64,000 nt of DNA from Paraburkholderia sp. ZP32-5 (GCF_021390495.1 NZ_JAJEJP010000002.1:372001-436000); one strand, 5' to 3'. Counted from the stretch's first letter, positions 38,392 through 47,407 are shown. Notes: generated from the sequence alone by a model not told the origin. Translations and numbers: made by a program.

Positions 38392-39906
38392 CTAGGTTTT
38401 GCGCCGCGATTGCAGCGTGGCCGACAGGCCGGGCGCCGATTGCGCGCTGGTGGCGCTCGCCGGCCCGTCGATCACGTCGATGCCTTGCGATGAAATGCCG
38501 AGTTCGCGCAGCGAGGTGTCGTGCGCGCTTTCGCGCTGCTTGACGACCGAGATCATGCGCCGCAGTCCGGCGTCCGTTTCCGCGTAGCGCAGCAATACGA
38601 GGTTCTCGGTCAACGCGGATACGCGCACGCTTCTCGCGTGACCCGGATCGGCGTACAGAGGCAATTCCTCGGTGACGAGCGTGGTGACGGCCGCTTCGCG
38701 AAGCTGATGCATCAACGCGTTGAGGAATAGCCCGAAGCGTTCGGGGCGTAGCGCGGAGTCGCGGAAACCTTCGACCCCGTCGATTGCGATGCGTGTCGCG
38801 CCGGTCTGTTTGACCGCGGCGAGCACGCGCGCCGCGACTTCATCGACGGCAAGTTCGATCGCGGGTTGCCAGTGAATCGTCAGACGGCCGTCGTGCCAGG
38901 CATCGGCGAGCGGAATCGATACGGCTTCGGCTTTGCCGATCAGCCGCTGCGGTCCTTCGTAAAAGCCCAGATACACGCAGCGTTCGCCTTGCGCGAGACC
39001 GGCCGCGAGAAATTGCAGACATAGCAGCGTTTTACCGACACCCGATGGTCCGATCAACGTCGTGGTCGAGCCCTGCGCGAAGCCGCCGCCGAGCAGCCTG
39101 TCGAGATGCGGCAGGCCGAAGCCGAGACGCGCTTTCAGGTCCACGGGACCGGGCGGTTGCGCGCACTGCGCTTCGAGGCGCGGGAACATCAGCAGTCCGC
39201 TTTCGGCGATACGGAAGAAATGCCTGCCCATCAGATGATCGCGCGCGCGCATCTTGTGCACTTCGATTTCGCGCGCGCGGCGCATGCCGTCGTTATAGCG
39301 GTTCAACTCGATCAGCCCGTCGACGAGCGTGTGCTCCGGATGCGGTTCGTTGCCGGAGAGCGGCGCGAGCAGCAGCGTGGTGCAGTCCATCGCAGCGACC
39401 AGCGCGTTCAGTTCGTGGATGAACTTCGATAGCGACAGCTCGGTTTCGCTGAATTCGCGTGCGCTGCGAAACCCGTCGATGATCATCAGACTCGGCCGGT
39501 AATCGTAGATGCTCGACGCGATCAGCTTCAGAAAGCCGTCGAGGCCGTCCTGCATCAGTTCGTGATAGCCGGACACGAACAGCATCTGCTGCGCGACCGC
39601 GGTTTCGTCGAAGAAGCTCAGGCCTTTCAGATGGCCGAGCAGCTTGTCGTGCGATTCGGCGATCAACGTCATGTACAGCACTTTCTCGCCCTGTCTGACA
39701 CGATGAAAGCCGATCTGACTCGACAGGATCGTTTTGCCGGCGCCGGCCATTCCTTCGAGCAGATAGACGCCGCCGCTCACCAGGCCGCCGCCGAGAATCT
39801 CGTCGAAGCCGGGTACGCCTGTTTCCACGTTTCGTCGCGCGATGCGAGGCTGGGGCGCGTGAGACGGAGGCAACGGAGAGGGCGTACTGGATGCGTGCTT
39901 GGTCAT
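38392..39906 (-). CDS. KaiC-like dual RecA-type ATPase
   Basis: This is a 504-residue protein with two KaiC/RadA-like ATPase domains. Domain 1 (about 25-250) has ETGVPGFDEILGGGL and Walker A GMAGAGKT. Domain 2 (about 255-480) has FGLPHLDRLLGGGF and Walker A GPSGVGKT. KaiC paralogues outside cyanobacteria often pair with receiver or histidine-kinase proteins and act in stress or signalling rather than as a clock. The start at 39906 has no strong ribosome-binding site. Confidence 0.88.
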   Translation of the reverse strand: MTKHASSTPSPLPPSHAPQPRIARRNVETGVPGFDEILGGGLVSGGVYLLEGMAGAGKTILSSQIGFHRVRQGEKVLYMTLIAESHDKLLGHLKGLSFFDETAVAQQMLFVSGYHELMQDGLDGFLKLIASSIYDYRPSLMIIDGFRSAREFSETELSLSKFIHELNALVAAMDCTTLLLAPLSGNEPHPEHTLVDGLIELNRYNDGMRRAREIEVHKMRARDHLMGRHFFRIAESGLLMFPRLEAQCAQPPGPVDLKARLGFGLPHLDRLLGGGFAQGSTTTLIGPSGVGKTLLCLQFLAAGLAQGERCVYLGFYEGPQRLIGKAEAVSIPLADAWHDGRLTIHWQPAIELAVDEVAARVLAAVKQTGATRIAIDGVEGFRDSALRPERFGLFLNALMHQLREAAVTTLVTEELPLYADPGHARSVRVSALTENLVLLRYAETDAGLRRMISVVKQRESAHDTSLRELGISSQGIDVIDGPASATSAQSAPGLSATLQSRRKT

Positions 39907-40221
39907 TGTCGATATGTCGTTCGAAGTGCGATAACCGGCGCTATGGCGATGAAACGGCCGGTGCTGAACCCCTTCGTGGTAGCAATCCCTGTTCCCGGCC
40001 TGTCGTGCATGGCGATGCGTGACGGCTGGATCGCGGGGATTCTATCTGGCAACGCGCTATTTGGCGAACCGCGGGCTCTGGCGTGTTCCAGCCGAGCTAG
40101 ATAGACGCGCGCGAGACGCGCGCGCGGCATCGGCGCCGTGCCGCGCCGTGCCGTATACAATCCGGCAGCGCCTGACTGTCGCGGTATTTTTCTCCGCTTA
40201 TTTGCCAATTCGATCCAACCC
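39907..40221. other. divergent spacer between the KaiC-like and synthase genes
   Basis: About 315 bases without a supportable gene. GC-rich runs (gcgcgcgagacgcgcgcg-like) occur near 40105-40125. Confidence 0.5.
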
Positions 40222-41268
40222 ATGCCGAATCCGACCCGGGCCTTTCTTCTCGGCCCGCTCCTGAAAGGCGTCTCACGCTCCTTTTATCTGACGCTGCGCG
40301 TGTTGCCCGTCGGCATGCGCGACCCGATCGGCCTTGCGTATCTGCTCGCGCGCGCGGCCGACACGATTGCCGATACTTCGCTGATTCCACCGGACCAGCG
40401 CCTTGCCTTGCTGCTCGCGCTGCGCAACCAGGTCAATGGCGTCGCGCACGACAGCGCGCTGTTCCAGCGTATCGCCGCCGAAGTCGCGGGGCAGCAGTCG
40501 CAGTCGGATGAAAAGGTGCTGCTCGAATCGCTGGGTCCGGCGCTCGACGTGCTTGCGCAACTCAGCGAATCCGACCGCCACGCGGTGCGTCAGATCGTGA
40601 CGACGCTGACCGAGGGCATGGAATTCGATCTGCGCACGTTCCCCGACGAGCGTTCTGGCCAGCTCGCGGCGCTGCGCGAATACAGCGAACTCGATCGCTA
40701 TACCTATCTGGTCGCCGGCTGCGTCGGCGAGTTCTGGACCACGATGACCTACGCGCATCTGCCGGGCACGCTGAAAGAGCTGCCTGACACGATGACGCAG
40801 CGTGGCGTGCGCTTCGGCAAGGCCTTGCAGATGACCAACGTGTTGCGCGATTGCGGCAAGGATCTGCGGATCGGCCGCTGTTATTTGCCGCAAAGCATGC
40901 TCGATCGCCATGGGCTGGATGCGCATGAGCTGCTGCAACCGGCCAATTCGATGCGCGCGCGGCCGTTACTCGTCGAGCTTCTGCGCCACACGCTCGATCA
41001 TTTCCGCGCGGCGCTCGATTACACGCTGGCGATTCCGGCGAGCGCGGTGCGCTTGCGCCTTGCGTGCCTGTGGCCGATTCTGATTGGCCTCGAAACCCTG
41101 CTATTGCTCGCGGATAACGACGCATGGCTCGATCCGGCGAAGGTGTCGAAGGTGACGCGCAATACCGTGTATCGGATCATCGCGTCGTCGCTGCTGCTGG
41201 TGCCGTCGAATGCGCTGGTGCGCAATGCGATCGACAAGCGGATCCGGCAGGTTGAAGCGCGGCTGTGA
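40222..41268 (+). CDS. squalene/phytoene synthase family protein
   Basis: This is a 348-residue trans-isoprenyl diphosphate synthase (head-to-head type). It has SRSFYLTLRVLPVGMRDP, the first metal motif as DTIAD, YLVAGCVGEFW and the second metal motif within NVLRDCGKDLRIGRCYLP. These residues bind Mg-diphosphate in squalene and phytoene synthases. No hopanoid, carotenoid or desaturase genes are nearby, so the product is uncertain. ATG 40222 matches the family start; a longer upstream frame is not supported. The C-terminus is hydrophobic as in membrane-associated squalene synthases. Confidence 0.87.
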   Translation: MPNPTRAFLLGPLLKGVSRSFYLTLRVLPVGMRDPIGLAYLLARAADTIADTSLIPPDQRLALLLALRNQVNGVAHDSALFQRIAAEVAGQQSQSDEKVLLESLGPALDVLAQLSESDRHAVRQIVTTLTEGMEFDLRTFPDERSGQLAALREYSELDRYTYLVAGCVGEFWTTMTYAHLPGTLKELPDTMTQRGVRFGKALQMTNVLRDCGKDLRIGRCYLPQSMLDRHGLDAHELLQPANSMRARPLLVELLRHTLDHFRAALDYTLAIPASAVRLRLACLWPILIGLETLLLLADNDAWLDPAKVSKVTRNTVYRIIASSLLLVPSNALVRNAIDKRIRQVEARL

Positions 41269-41458
41269 GCGGCGTCAACGTGTCGCCCCGCCCCGCATAC
41301 CAGGCGTTTCAGCCAGGACCCTACGTCCTCGATACCCGACCGATCGAGCCGTACAGCAGCCAGTTTGATCTGGATCGTTGAACGGTCAACAATCGGGAAA
41401 CCCCTAAGCCCATCGGTCCGCGCTTCGCGTTAGTCTCTTCCAAAAGAGGAGACAACCG

Positions 41459-41707
41459 ATGCGACAGGCGTTCTATATTGCCGTGGTGCTTTTGCTTGGC
41501 TATCTGATGGCCGATCGGGCGCTGATGCGCGCTCAGGCCGGCGAGGTCGGGACGATTACGTGTCACCAGGGCGCGTCGCTCGTCAAATCGGACGCGTTGA
41601 AGAAGGGCTTTGGAGAGGCCGGAGCGGGCGCGCAGAGCGAGAGCTTTCTGTCGAGCTGTCTCGTGACCGGGCGCGGTCAGGTCGGCGATCTGATCGCTCG
41701 CGAATGA
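41459..41707 (+). CDS. small exported or membrane-anchored protein of unknown function
   Basis: This is an 82-residue protein with AGAGGAG-type ribosome-binding site before ATG 41459. An N-terminal hydrophobic helix (FYIAVVLLLGYLMA) is followed by a soluble part with two cysteines (ITCHQGAS, LSSCLVTG), which could form a periplasmic disulfide. I do not recognise a family. Confidence 0.65.
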   Translation: MRQAFYIAVVLLLGYLMADRALMRAQAGEVGTITCHQGASLVKSDALKKGFGEAGAGAQSESFLSSCLVTGRGQVGDLIARE

Positions 41708-41780
41708 CACGCGACTGACATCAAATCAATCACGCAAGATTCGGCGCGGCGCGCAAAGTGCCGTGAAGAATGCGCCGCGA

Positions 41781-41810
41781 AAAAGCGCCCAGACCGCGAA
41801 GGTCCGGGCG
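41781..41810 (-). terminator. rho-independent terminator on the minus strand
   Basis: CGCCC-A-GACC (41786-41795) pairs with GGTC-C-GGGCG (41801-41810), one mismatch. On the minus strand CTTTTT follows directly. It would end the DUF4148 transcript or a short RNA from this spacer. Confidence 0.75.
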
Positions 41811-41812
41811 AA

Positions 41813-41892
41813 GTCATCGGCAAACCGATGACGGAGGTAACAAAACATGAACTGGCCCGCGCCCGGAGATACCCGGTCGCGGGCCAGTTCAT
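41813..41892. other. hairpin array with a strong ribosome-binding site
   Basis: Within the 331-base spacer 41708-42038: an 8-base stem (41813-41820 / 41825-41832), then GGAGGTAAC and ATG at 41847 on the plus strand, and a perfect 15-base stem (41847-41861 / 41878-41892) that would bury this ATG. No other gene is supportable in the spacer. Confidence 0.55.
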
Positions 41893-42038
41893 TTGAATCG
41901 GGGTGCGCGCCCCAACGGCGCACTAAGCGGTACGGCGCGTTCAACGTGCGCCAGCGGTTCGTGTCGGCGCGATGCAGCCTGACGTCGACGTGCGATGACT
42001 GCCTGACGAACCGCTTTCTACTTTCTACCTGCTACTGC

Positions 42039-42356
42039 TTACTGACCGAAGTAGATCGACTTCATGTTGGTCGTCGGCGCTGCGTGGCTCGATTGCGACG
42101 TACCGTTTGCCACACCGCCGAAGCCGCTGGTTGCCGCTTGCGCGACACCGCTTTGCGCGTCGACACGAGCTTGCGCGGCCTGGATGTTCTCCGGGTAGTA
42201 CACGTCGGATTGCCCCGGTTGATAGCCGGCCTTTTCCAGTTGAACCAGTTCGGCGCGCACTTGGGCGCGGGTCACGGGCTGGTTCGATTGTGCAAACGAA
42301 GCGACCGGAGCGGCGATAGCGGCGGCGATTACAACGGCTTGAATGAGCGATTTCAT
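42039..42356 (-). CDS. DUF4148 family small secreted protein (second copy)
   Basis: This is a 105-residue protein with a signal peptide (MKSLIQAVVIAAAIAAPVASFA, cleavage near residue 22) and the DUF4148 core (VTRAQVRAELVQLEKAGYQP, then YYPENIQAAQARVDAQ). It is clearly homologous to the protein at 813-1193 but has a shorter tail, so the two are dispersed paralogues. GGAGG precedes ATG 42356 at good spacing. Confidence 0.88.
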   Translation of the reverse strand: MKSLIQAVVIAAAIAAPVASFAQSNQPVTRAQVRAELVQLEKAGYQPGQSDVYYPENIQAAQARVDAQSGVAQAATSGFGGVANGTSQSSHAAPTTNMKSIYFGQ

Positions 42357-42630
42357 GATACTTACCTCCAGTTTCAGGGTTCTGTGTTGCTGCGAACGTG
42401 CTTGTTCGTAGTCAGTGATTGCATTGTAGTTTTGAGAACTGGAGAGAGTAATGGCGGTTCTGAGGATTATTTGTTGCTGATTTTGAGATAGACTCGCGGA
42501 ACTTTAAGGGTTAACGCGTAACCATCGCTGCGGTGCATCACTGCCGGCGGCGGCGCGCCGCCAGCGCAACGTCGGGCCTCGGTGCCGCGTGCTAATCCGT
42601 TGATATGGAACTAGTCTGCGACGTCGTTGC

Positions 42631-44133
42631 TCACGCATCGTTGCGCGGCACGCCGGTGTTCGCGCCTGCCGATTGCGATAAACGCGTGAATGCGCCGCTC
42701 GTGCGCGCATCGCGCTGGTCCCTCGCGTCATAGAAGTCTTTGCTGAGCCATTGCCCGAAGCTCGTCATCAGCGAGCCCAATGCGCTCTTGAAGCGCACCC
42801 ACGCATTGCCGGTTCGCGCGAGGCCCGCCGCGGATTCGACTGCTCCCGCGGCGAGCCGATCCAGTTCCGCGTGCAGAAAATCCGCGAAATGATGCAAGCC
42901 ATGCTGGTTGCCGTTCGACGATTTGCGCTCCAGTTCGACGTGCGTGGGGATCAGCGACTGATTGGTTACGCGGATAAACGCAGGCGTATCGGTGCGCGCA
43001 ACGTCGGCACCGTGAATCGCCACGCCGATGCTTGCCGCTGCCTGCGTGCGCTTGCCAAGCGGTTCGAGATGCCACTTGTCGCACAGATACTTCAGCAGAC
43101 TGCAGTGATCGAATTGCGTATTGCACACGCCGGGCTTGCACCATGGCGACACCAGAATCGCCGGCACTCGTACGCCGAGCTGTTTGAAATCGAAGCTGGT
43201 GACGTGTTCGTCGGGCGCTACCGCATCGGCCGGCGGCGGCACGTGATCGTAGAAGCCGCCATGTTCGTCGTACAGCACCACGAGCAACGTGCGCTCCCAC
43301 AGCGCCTGATTCGAGCGCAACGCGTTGTAGGTATCGGCGATCAGCTTTTCCGCCTTCATGATGTTGTGCTGCGGATGATCGTCGTTTTGCGCATCGCCGA
43401 AATACTTCGGCTCGATCAGCACGAATTGCGGGAATGCGTCGGCGGGACCGGCCGCGTCGTGAAAGAACGTGTCGAAAAGGTGATAGTTCGCGAGATTCTC
43501 CGCGCGCCGCTGGTTCTTCAAGAGCAATGAAGCGGGGAAGTCGTAGAAATAGACCTTCCATGTTTTGCGCGCGGCATTCAGGCGATCGAAAAGCGTGTCC
43601 TGGTCCTGCTCGGTGTACCAGTGCGGACTCAGTGCATCGAGTCCGGAAGGCATGCCGGTCTGGCCTTTCGATGTGCCCGTCAGCGCGAAGTAGCGGTTCG
43701 GCCAGGTCGGTCCAGGTAATGACGAAAACCAGTGGTCGCAGACGGTGAATTGCGAGCCCAACGTGTGCAGCGCGGGCAGAAAGCCGAGTGGGTAATAGCC
43801 CATGATGTCTTGGCGCGCGGCAAGGCTGCTGTTCGGATAGTCGTGCACGAACGAGCTGACGAAGCCGCTGTTGCCGCCGGCGATCTGCTTCATGACCGCG
43901 TCGTGTTCGTGATTCGGATCGTGCTTCATTTGCCGCTCGCGCGTCGCGCGAGGGGAGAACGTGTGGCCTTTGCCATCGGCGTTCGATTGACCGGCCGCAT
44001 TGCGTACGCCGTCCAGATCCCGATGCACGGCGTCAAGACAGCCGAGCATCTGGTCGAACGAGTGATTCTCCATCAGCAGCAGAACGACGTGTTCGATCGG
44101 ATCGTTCTGCGCATTCTGCTCGATGTCGCTCAT
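42631..44133 (-). CDS. phosphoesterase family protein (phospholipase C/acid phosphatase type)
   Basis: This is a 500-residue alkaline-phosphatase-superfamily phosphoesterase. The N-terminal motif HVVLLLMENHSFDQMLG carries metal ligands. SSLPGPTWPNRYFALTGTSKG and VVLYDEHGGFYDHVPPP follow, the latter with the conserved Asp/Glu/His set. Homologues are phospholipase C or acid phosphatase enzymes, usually Tat-exported. Here no signal peptide precedes the catalytic N-terminus, so the protein is cytoplasmic or exported by another route. GGAG precedes ATG 44133. It lies downstream of an orphan lysis cassette, separated by a hairpin. Confidence 0.85.
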   Translation of the reverse strand: MSDIEQNAQNDPIEHVVLLLMENHSFDQMLGCLDAVHRDLDGVRNAAGQSNADGKGHTFSPRATRERQMKHDPNHEHDAVMKQIAGGNSGFVSSFVHDYPNSSLAARQDIMGYYPLGFLPALHTLGSQFTVCDHWFSSLPGPTWPNRYFALTGTSKGQTGMPSGLDALSPHWYTEQDQDTLFDRLNAARKTWKVYFYDFPASLLLKNQRRAENLANYHLFDTFFHDAAGPADAFPQFVLIEPKYFGDAQNDDHPQHNIMKAEKLIADTYNALRSNQALWERTLLVVLYDEHGGFYDHVPPPADAVAPDEHVTSFDFKQLGVRVPAILVSPWCKPGVCNTQFDHCSLLKYLCDKWHLEPLGKRTQAAASIGVAIHGADVARTDTPAFIRVTNQSLIPTHVELERKSSNGNQHGLHHFADFLHAELDRLAAGAVESAAGLARTGNAWVRFKSALGSLMTSFGQWLSKDFYDARDQRDARTSGAFTRLSQSAGANTGVPRNDA

Positions 44134-44286
44134 GTTTATCGCTCCATTCGGGACGGGATGGATCGCGTGCGGGTGATCGCGCGGCACGTTGCCGCCGGGC
44201 ACGGCGCTGCCAACTTAACGCAAATCGTTGGGATGGGAAAGCGTTTCGCTGGTGATGCAGCGAGATGGGACATAAGCGACAAACAT

Positions 44287-44318
44287 GCGCGCGGCGGGTT
44301 GCGATACCCGCCGCGCGC
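44287..44318 (-). terminator. hairpin after the holin gene
   Basis: A 13-base perfect stem (44287-44299 / 44306-44318) with a 6-base loop. The following minus-strand bases are only modestly T-rich. Confidence 0.6.
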
Positions 44319-44342
44319 ACGGTTTGCTTAACGAAACAGCGC

Positions 44343-45038
44343 TCAACTGCCCGAGAAGATCGGCCCTTGTCCGCCTGGCGAGAACGGCTGGAACACGTCG
44401 GCATGCGGCGCGGCCGCCGTGGCCGGTGCGCGCGAGCCCGGTTGCGAAGCGGGTTCGCGCAGCGTGACCGCGCTATCCGGCGTGATCGGCACACTCGGCT
44501 TCGCGAGCAATTCGGTCTTGCGCATCGAGCCGACCGACGTGCCGAAGTAGTAGCCGATGATGCTGATCCACGCGGTACCCAACGCGCCGACGACCACGTT
44601 GACCAGATCCTTGTTGCTGCCCGGCAAAGGCTGGAACGCCATCAGCAGCAGGATGCCGAAGAACCCAGTGGTGACCGCCATCGCGAGTACTTTCGGCACC
44701 CAGTCGCGATTGGCGACACCCATTGCGCGCGCGCCGGCGCGATCGTCGGCGGCGATGCGGGCCATGTCGGTTTCATGCGCGAGGCTCGCCTGCGCGGCGG
44801 TCACCATCAACTGCTGCAATTGCAGCGAGTTCGCGCTTTCGGCCTGCCTGATCTTGTCGATCGCGCCGGGTTCGTTCAGCGCGGTCTCCACGATGCCGGG
44901 ATCGCTCGGCGTGCCGAGCGCGTGTGAAATGATCGCCGCGGCGGCCGTGACGCCGAGCCCGACCGGTCCACCTACGAGCCCGCCGAGAAGCGGGGCGGCG
45001 TTGCCGATGTTCGTCGCTACTTTAGACCAGTCCATCAT
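44343..45038 (-). CDS. 3TM holin-like protein (gene-transfer-agent holin type)
   Basis: This is a 231-residue protein. A Gly-rich hydrophobic N-terminus (APLLGGLVGGPVGLGVTAAAAI) is followed by an amphipathic helical region (LQQLMVTAAQASLAHETDMARI) and two C-terminal helices (VPKVLAMAVTTGFFGILLLMAF; NVVVGALGTAWISIIGYYFG), then a Pro-rich tail. This matches the 3TM holin family found in gene-transfer agents and prophages. The start overlaps the muramidase stop (ATGATG; 45038 or 45035). With that gene it forms a complete endolysin-holin pair. Confidence 0.8.
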   Translation of the reverse strand: MMDWSKVATNIGNAAPLLGGLVGGPVGLGVTAAAAIISHALGTPSDPGIVETALNEPGAIDKIRQAESANSLQLQQLMVTAAQASLAHETDMARIAADDRAGARAMGVANRDWVPKVLAMAVTTGFFGILLLMAFQPLPGSNKDLVNVVVGALGTAWISIIGYYFGTSVGSMRKTELLAKPSVPITPDSAVTLREPASQPGSRAPATAAAPHADVFQPFSPGGQGPIFSGS

Positions 45039-45517
45039 GCTGCTCCCAGAAGAAGATTGGCTGCCATGCGTTCGGTCCAGCCGCGGCTGAAATGCGGCCA
45101 TGTATGCAGGTTTCTCAGATACCGCAAGCGATACGCGGCAAAGCGCATCACGAACTTCATCGCGTCGACGCTTTTGACCGCGTCGAGCGTGTCCGGTCCG
45201 AACTTGCCGTCTTCCTTCGCACCGGACGCTTTCTGCATCCACAGCACGACGAGGCCGCCGTTGTAGTTCGCATCGAAAATCTGGAACGCGACACGCGGGT
45301 CGAGTTCGTCCAGATGCAGCGGATCCCAGTACCTGCGTTTGGCGATCTGGTGGGCGGTATCGAGCGGCAGATCCTTCATCGCGCCGGTATAGCCCTCGGC
45401 ACGCGCGACGCGCGCCGTCACGCCCCACATCGTTTCGCCACCGGGATCGGCTGGATTGAAGCTGTAACCGCCTTCATTTCCGATCAGGGCTTTGAATGCG
45501 TCTTCGAAACTGTCCAT
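45035..45517 (-). CDS. GH108-family N-acetylmuramidase (endolysin-like)
   Basis: This is a 160-residue lysozyme-like enzyme with the GH108 signature EGGYSFNPADPGGETMWGVT, containing the catalytic Glu of the E-G-G-Y motif. A predicted peptidoglycan-binding region follows (FDANYNGGLVVLW, GKFGPDTLDAV). It cleaves the glycan backbone of the cell wall. There is no signal peptide, so it needs the adjacent holin for access. AGGAG precedes ATG 45517. Confidence 0.9.
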   Translation of the reverse strand: MDSFEDAFKALIGNEGGYSFNPADPGGETMWGVTARVARAEGYTGAMKDLPLDTAHQIAKRRYWDPLHLDELDPRVAFQIFDANYNGGLVVLWMQKASGAKEDGKFGPDTLDAVKSVDAMKFVMRFAAYRLRYLRNLHTWPHFSRGWTERMAANLLLGAA

Positions 45518-45582
45518 CGAACTGTCTCCTCTTCGGTGTGTTGCCGGGTGAATCTACGACTCGAACATCGGATGCATTCGGC

Positions 45583-47052
45583 TTACACCGGACGCATTGC
45601 ACTTCCTCCGGTACCGCGCGCCGTTTCAAGCGCTGCCTGAAGCGGAGATGCCGCCGGTGGATTCGGAACGGGCCTGGCGTGAGCGCCGGCCTTGGGTATG
45701 GAATCGCCCGCGTCCTGCGCCGCGTTGGCGAAGTGAGCCAGTTCGCTTTCGCGGCTGGACAGCGTGCCGGCATCGAGTTGCAATGCCTGTGCGTATTTGC
45801 GCGAGGCGCCGCGCAGGTCGCCCTGACGGTCGAGCGCGCGGCCCCATTCCGCGTATGACGGAGCCAGATCGGGACGCAGTGCGACGGCGCGCGAGAGCTT
45901 GTCGATCGCTTCGTCGTAGCGGCCGGCGGCGACGAGTGCTTCGCCCCAGTCATGCAATGTGTCGACGGAATCGGGCTTCATCGACGCGGCCCGCTTGAAG
46001 GCGTCGAGTGCTTCCGTGTAACGATGCGCGTGCAACAACACGTCGCCGAGCAGACGCAGGTTCTCCGCGGTGCGCGATTTCTCGCTGGCGCCGGCGCGCA
46101 GTGCTTCGAGCGCGTCGTCGACGCGATGCTGTTGTTCGAGTGCGATGCCGAGACTTGCGCGCAGTACCGCCGAATGTCTGTACGTGGTCAGCGCTTCGCG
46201 AGTCTGCTGTTCCGCTTCTTTCGAGAGCCCCTGACTGGCGAGCAGCCAGGCTTTGCCGGCGAGCGCCCACTCGCCCTGTTCGGATGCGGGCAGCGCGAGT
46301 ACTTCGTCATAGATCGCGACGATGTCGCGGTAGTCGCAATGCGCGAGCGAGCATTTGGTCTTCTGCACCTGCGAGAACAGATGGCTGGCGAGAATGTTCG
46401 GCTCGGCAAGCCGCATCGCCCTGATGGCAATTTCGCGCACGAACTTCTCGACGTCCCGCCCTTCGAACGACACCACGCTTTCGCGGGCATTGAACGGGCC
46501 GCCTTCTATCTGCACATGCGCGATGTAGGAATCCGTATTGGCATCCATGCTCGTGATGCCGACACGCACGACCACGTCGTTGCGCTTGATAACGCCCTTG
46601 ATGAATCGCACCGTCGTCGCGTACGACATTTCCTGCCCCGGAATCTGGATATCCGGTTGTGCGTCGTTATCCGTCATCGTGTCGTGCGGGATCGATTCAG
46701 CGTCCTGACCGATCTCCTTCATCGACGACATGATCCGCTCGGCGAGGAAGTTGGACGTATAGCCGCGCTCGGTCAGCTTTTGCGGTGCTTCGACCGGCGG
46801 CACCAGCAATTGCCGCGTCAGCACGCCGTGCACGACGAGGCACAAGAATCCGATCGTCAGTACGGCAAATACCCATGGCAATACGTACGGCCACAACCGC
46901 TTCGGACCTCTGCCGATCAGCCCGGCGGTGCGCAGCCCGAATAGCACGAAGCCGCCCGAATGACGACGCTCGCGGCGATTCTCGGCATTGCCGCGAGCGA
47001 ATGGACCCGTGCTCCCATTCATTGGCCGACGTTGACTCTGCGCACTCGACAT
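45583..47052 (-). CDS. membrane-anchored tetratricopeptide-repeat protein
   Basis: This is a 489-residue protein. A basic cytoplasmic N-terminus precedes one transmembrane helix (about 54-76), a periplasmic alpha/beta domain with FIKGVIKRNDVVVRVGI, and a C-terminal array of TPR repeats (about 235-430; LRLLGDVLLHAHRYTEALDAFKRA, AGRYDEAIDKLSRAVALRP). The tail is Pro/Ala-rich. GAGGTG precedes ATG 47052. It lies 65 bases upstream of the muramidase-holin pair and is probably co-transcribed with it. It may be a scaffold in the periplasm. Confidence 0.8.
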   Translation of the reverse strand: MSSAQSQRRPMNGSTGPFARGNAENRRERRHSGGFVLFGLRTAGLIGRGPKRLWPYVLPWVFAVLTIGFLCLVVHGVLTRQLLVPPVEAPQKLTERGYTSNFLAERIMSSMKEIGQDAESIPHDTMTDNDAQPDIQIPGQEMSYATTVRFIKGVIKRNDVVVRVGITSMDANTDSYIAHVQIEGGPFNARESVVSFEGRDVEKFVREIAIRAMRLAEPNILASHLFSQVQKTKCSLAHCDYRDIVAIYDEVLALPASEQGEWALAGKAWLLASQGLSKEAEQQTREALTTYRHSAVLRASLGIALEQQHRVDDALEALRAGASEKSRTAENLRLLGDVLLHAHRYTEALDAFKRAASMKPDSVDTLHDWGEALVAAGRYDEAIDKLSRAVALRPDLAPSYAEWGRALDRQGDLRGASRKYAQALQLDAGTLSSRESELAHFANAAQDAGDSIPKAGAHARPVPNPPAASPLQAALETARGTGGSAMRPV

Positions 47053-47407
47053 GACTCACCTCGTTGCGATCTTTCGATCGATGTTGGCAACCGTCCGACT
47101 TGCGCGGGATAACGCATCGAACGTGCCATCGGGGCGAATGCAAGGCGCCAGCGTGGTTCAGGCTTTGGGAGGCGAGCGGGAGAGCGCGAAAGTGTCGCGT
47201 GCCGGCCAACGTATCGACAGCGATAGTCTGGCTGCGGGAGACATCGCGCGAAGAAGCGGGTTAAATAAACGCTTTCACGCGACGGAAAATGAAAATGCCG
47301 TTCAGTCTGTGACTGAACGGCATCTGTCGTTACGGGTACTTCAGGCGATTTGCGCGCCGTATCTGAATGGCGCGGTTACTACGCTGCTGCTTTGCTCACT
47401 GCGTGGC
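47053..47407. other. gene-free spacer containing a terminator
   Basis: About 355 bases between the TPR gene and the ABC permease gene. Apart from the hairpin at 47295-47323 nothing supportable is present. It must contain the promoter for the TPR-muramidase-holin series. Confidence 0.5.
47295..47323 (-). terminator. terminator of the ABC importer operon
   Basis: A 13-base perfect stem (47295-47307 / 47311-47323), 3-base loop. On the minus strand TTTTCATTTTC follows. Confidence 0.82.

Noticed and set aside
41847..42491. Plus-strand ORF starting at the buried ATG with a good ribosome-binding site
   Set aside because: The downstream part runs antisense through the DUF4148 gene and has no protein-like features; only the first few codons could be a leader, so it is reported as a structural finding, not a gene.
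44343..45517. Prophage remnant
   Set aside because: Holin and muramidase are present, but no integrase, capsid, tail or attachment-site repeats are visible in the window. It is kept as an orphan cassette instead.
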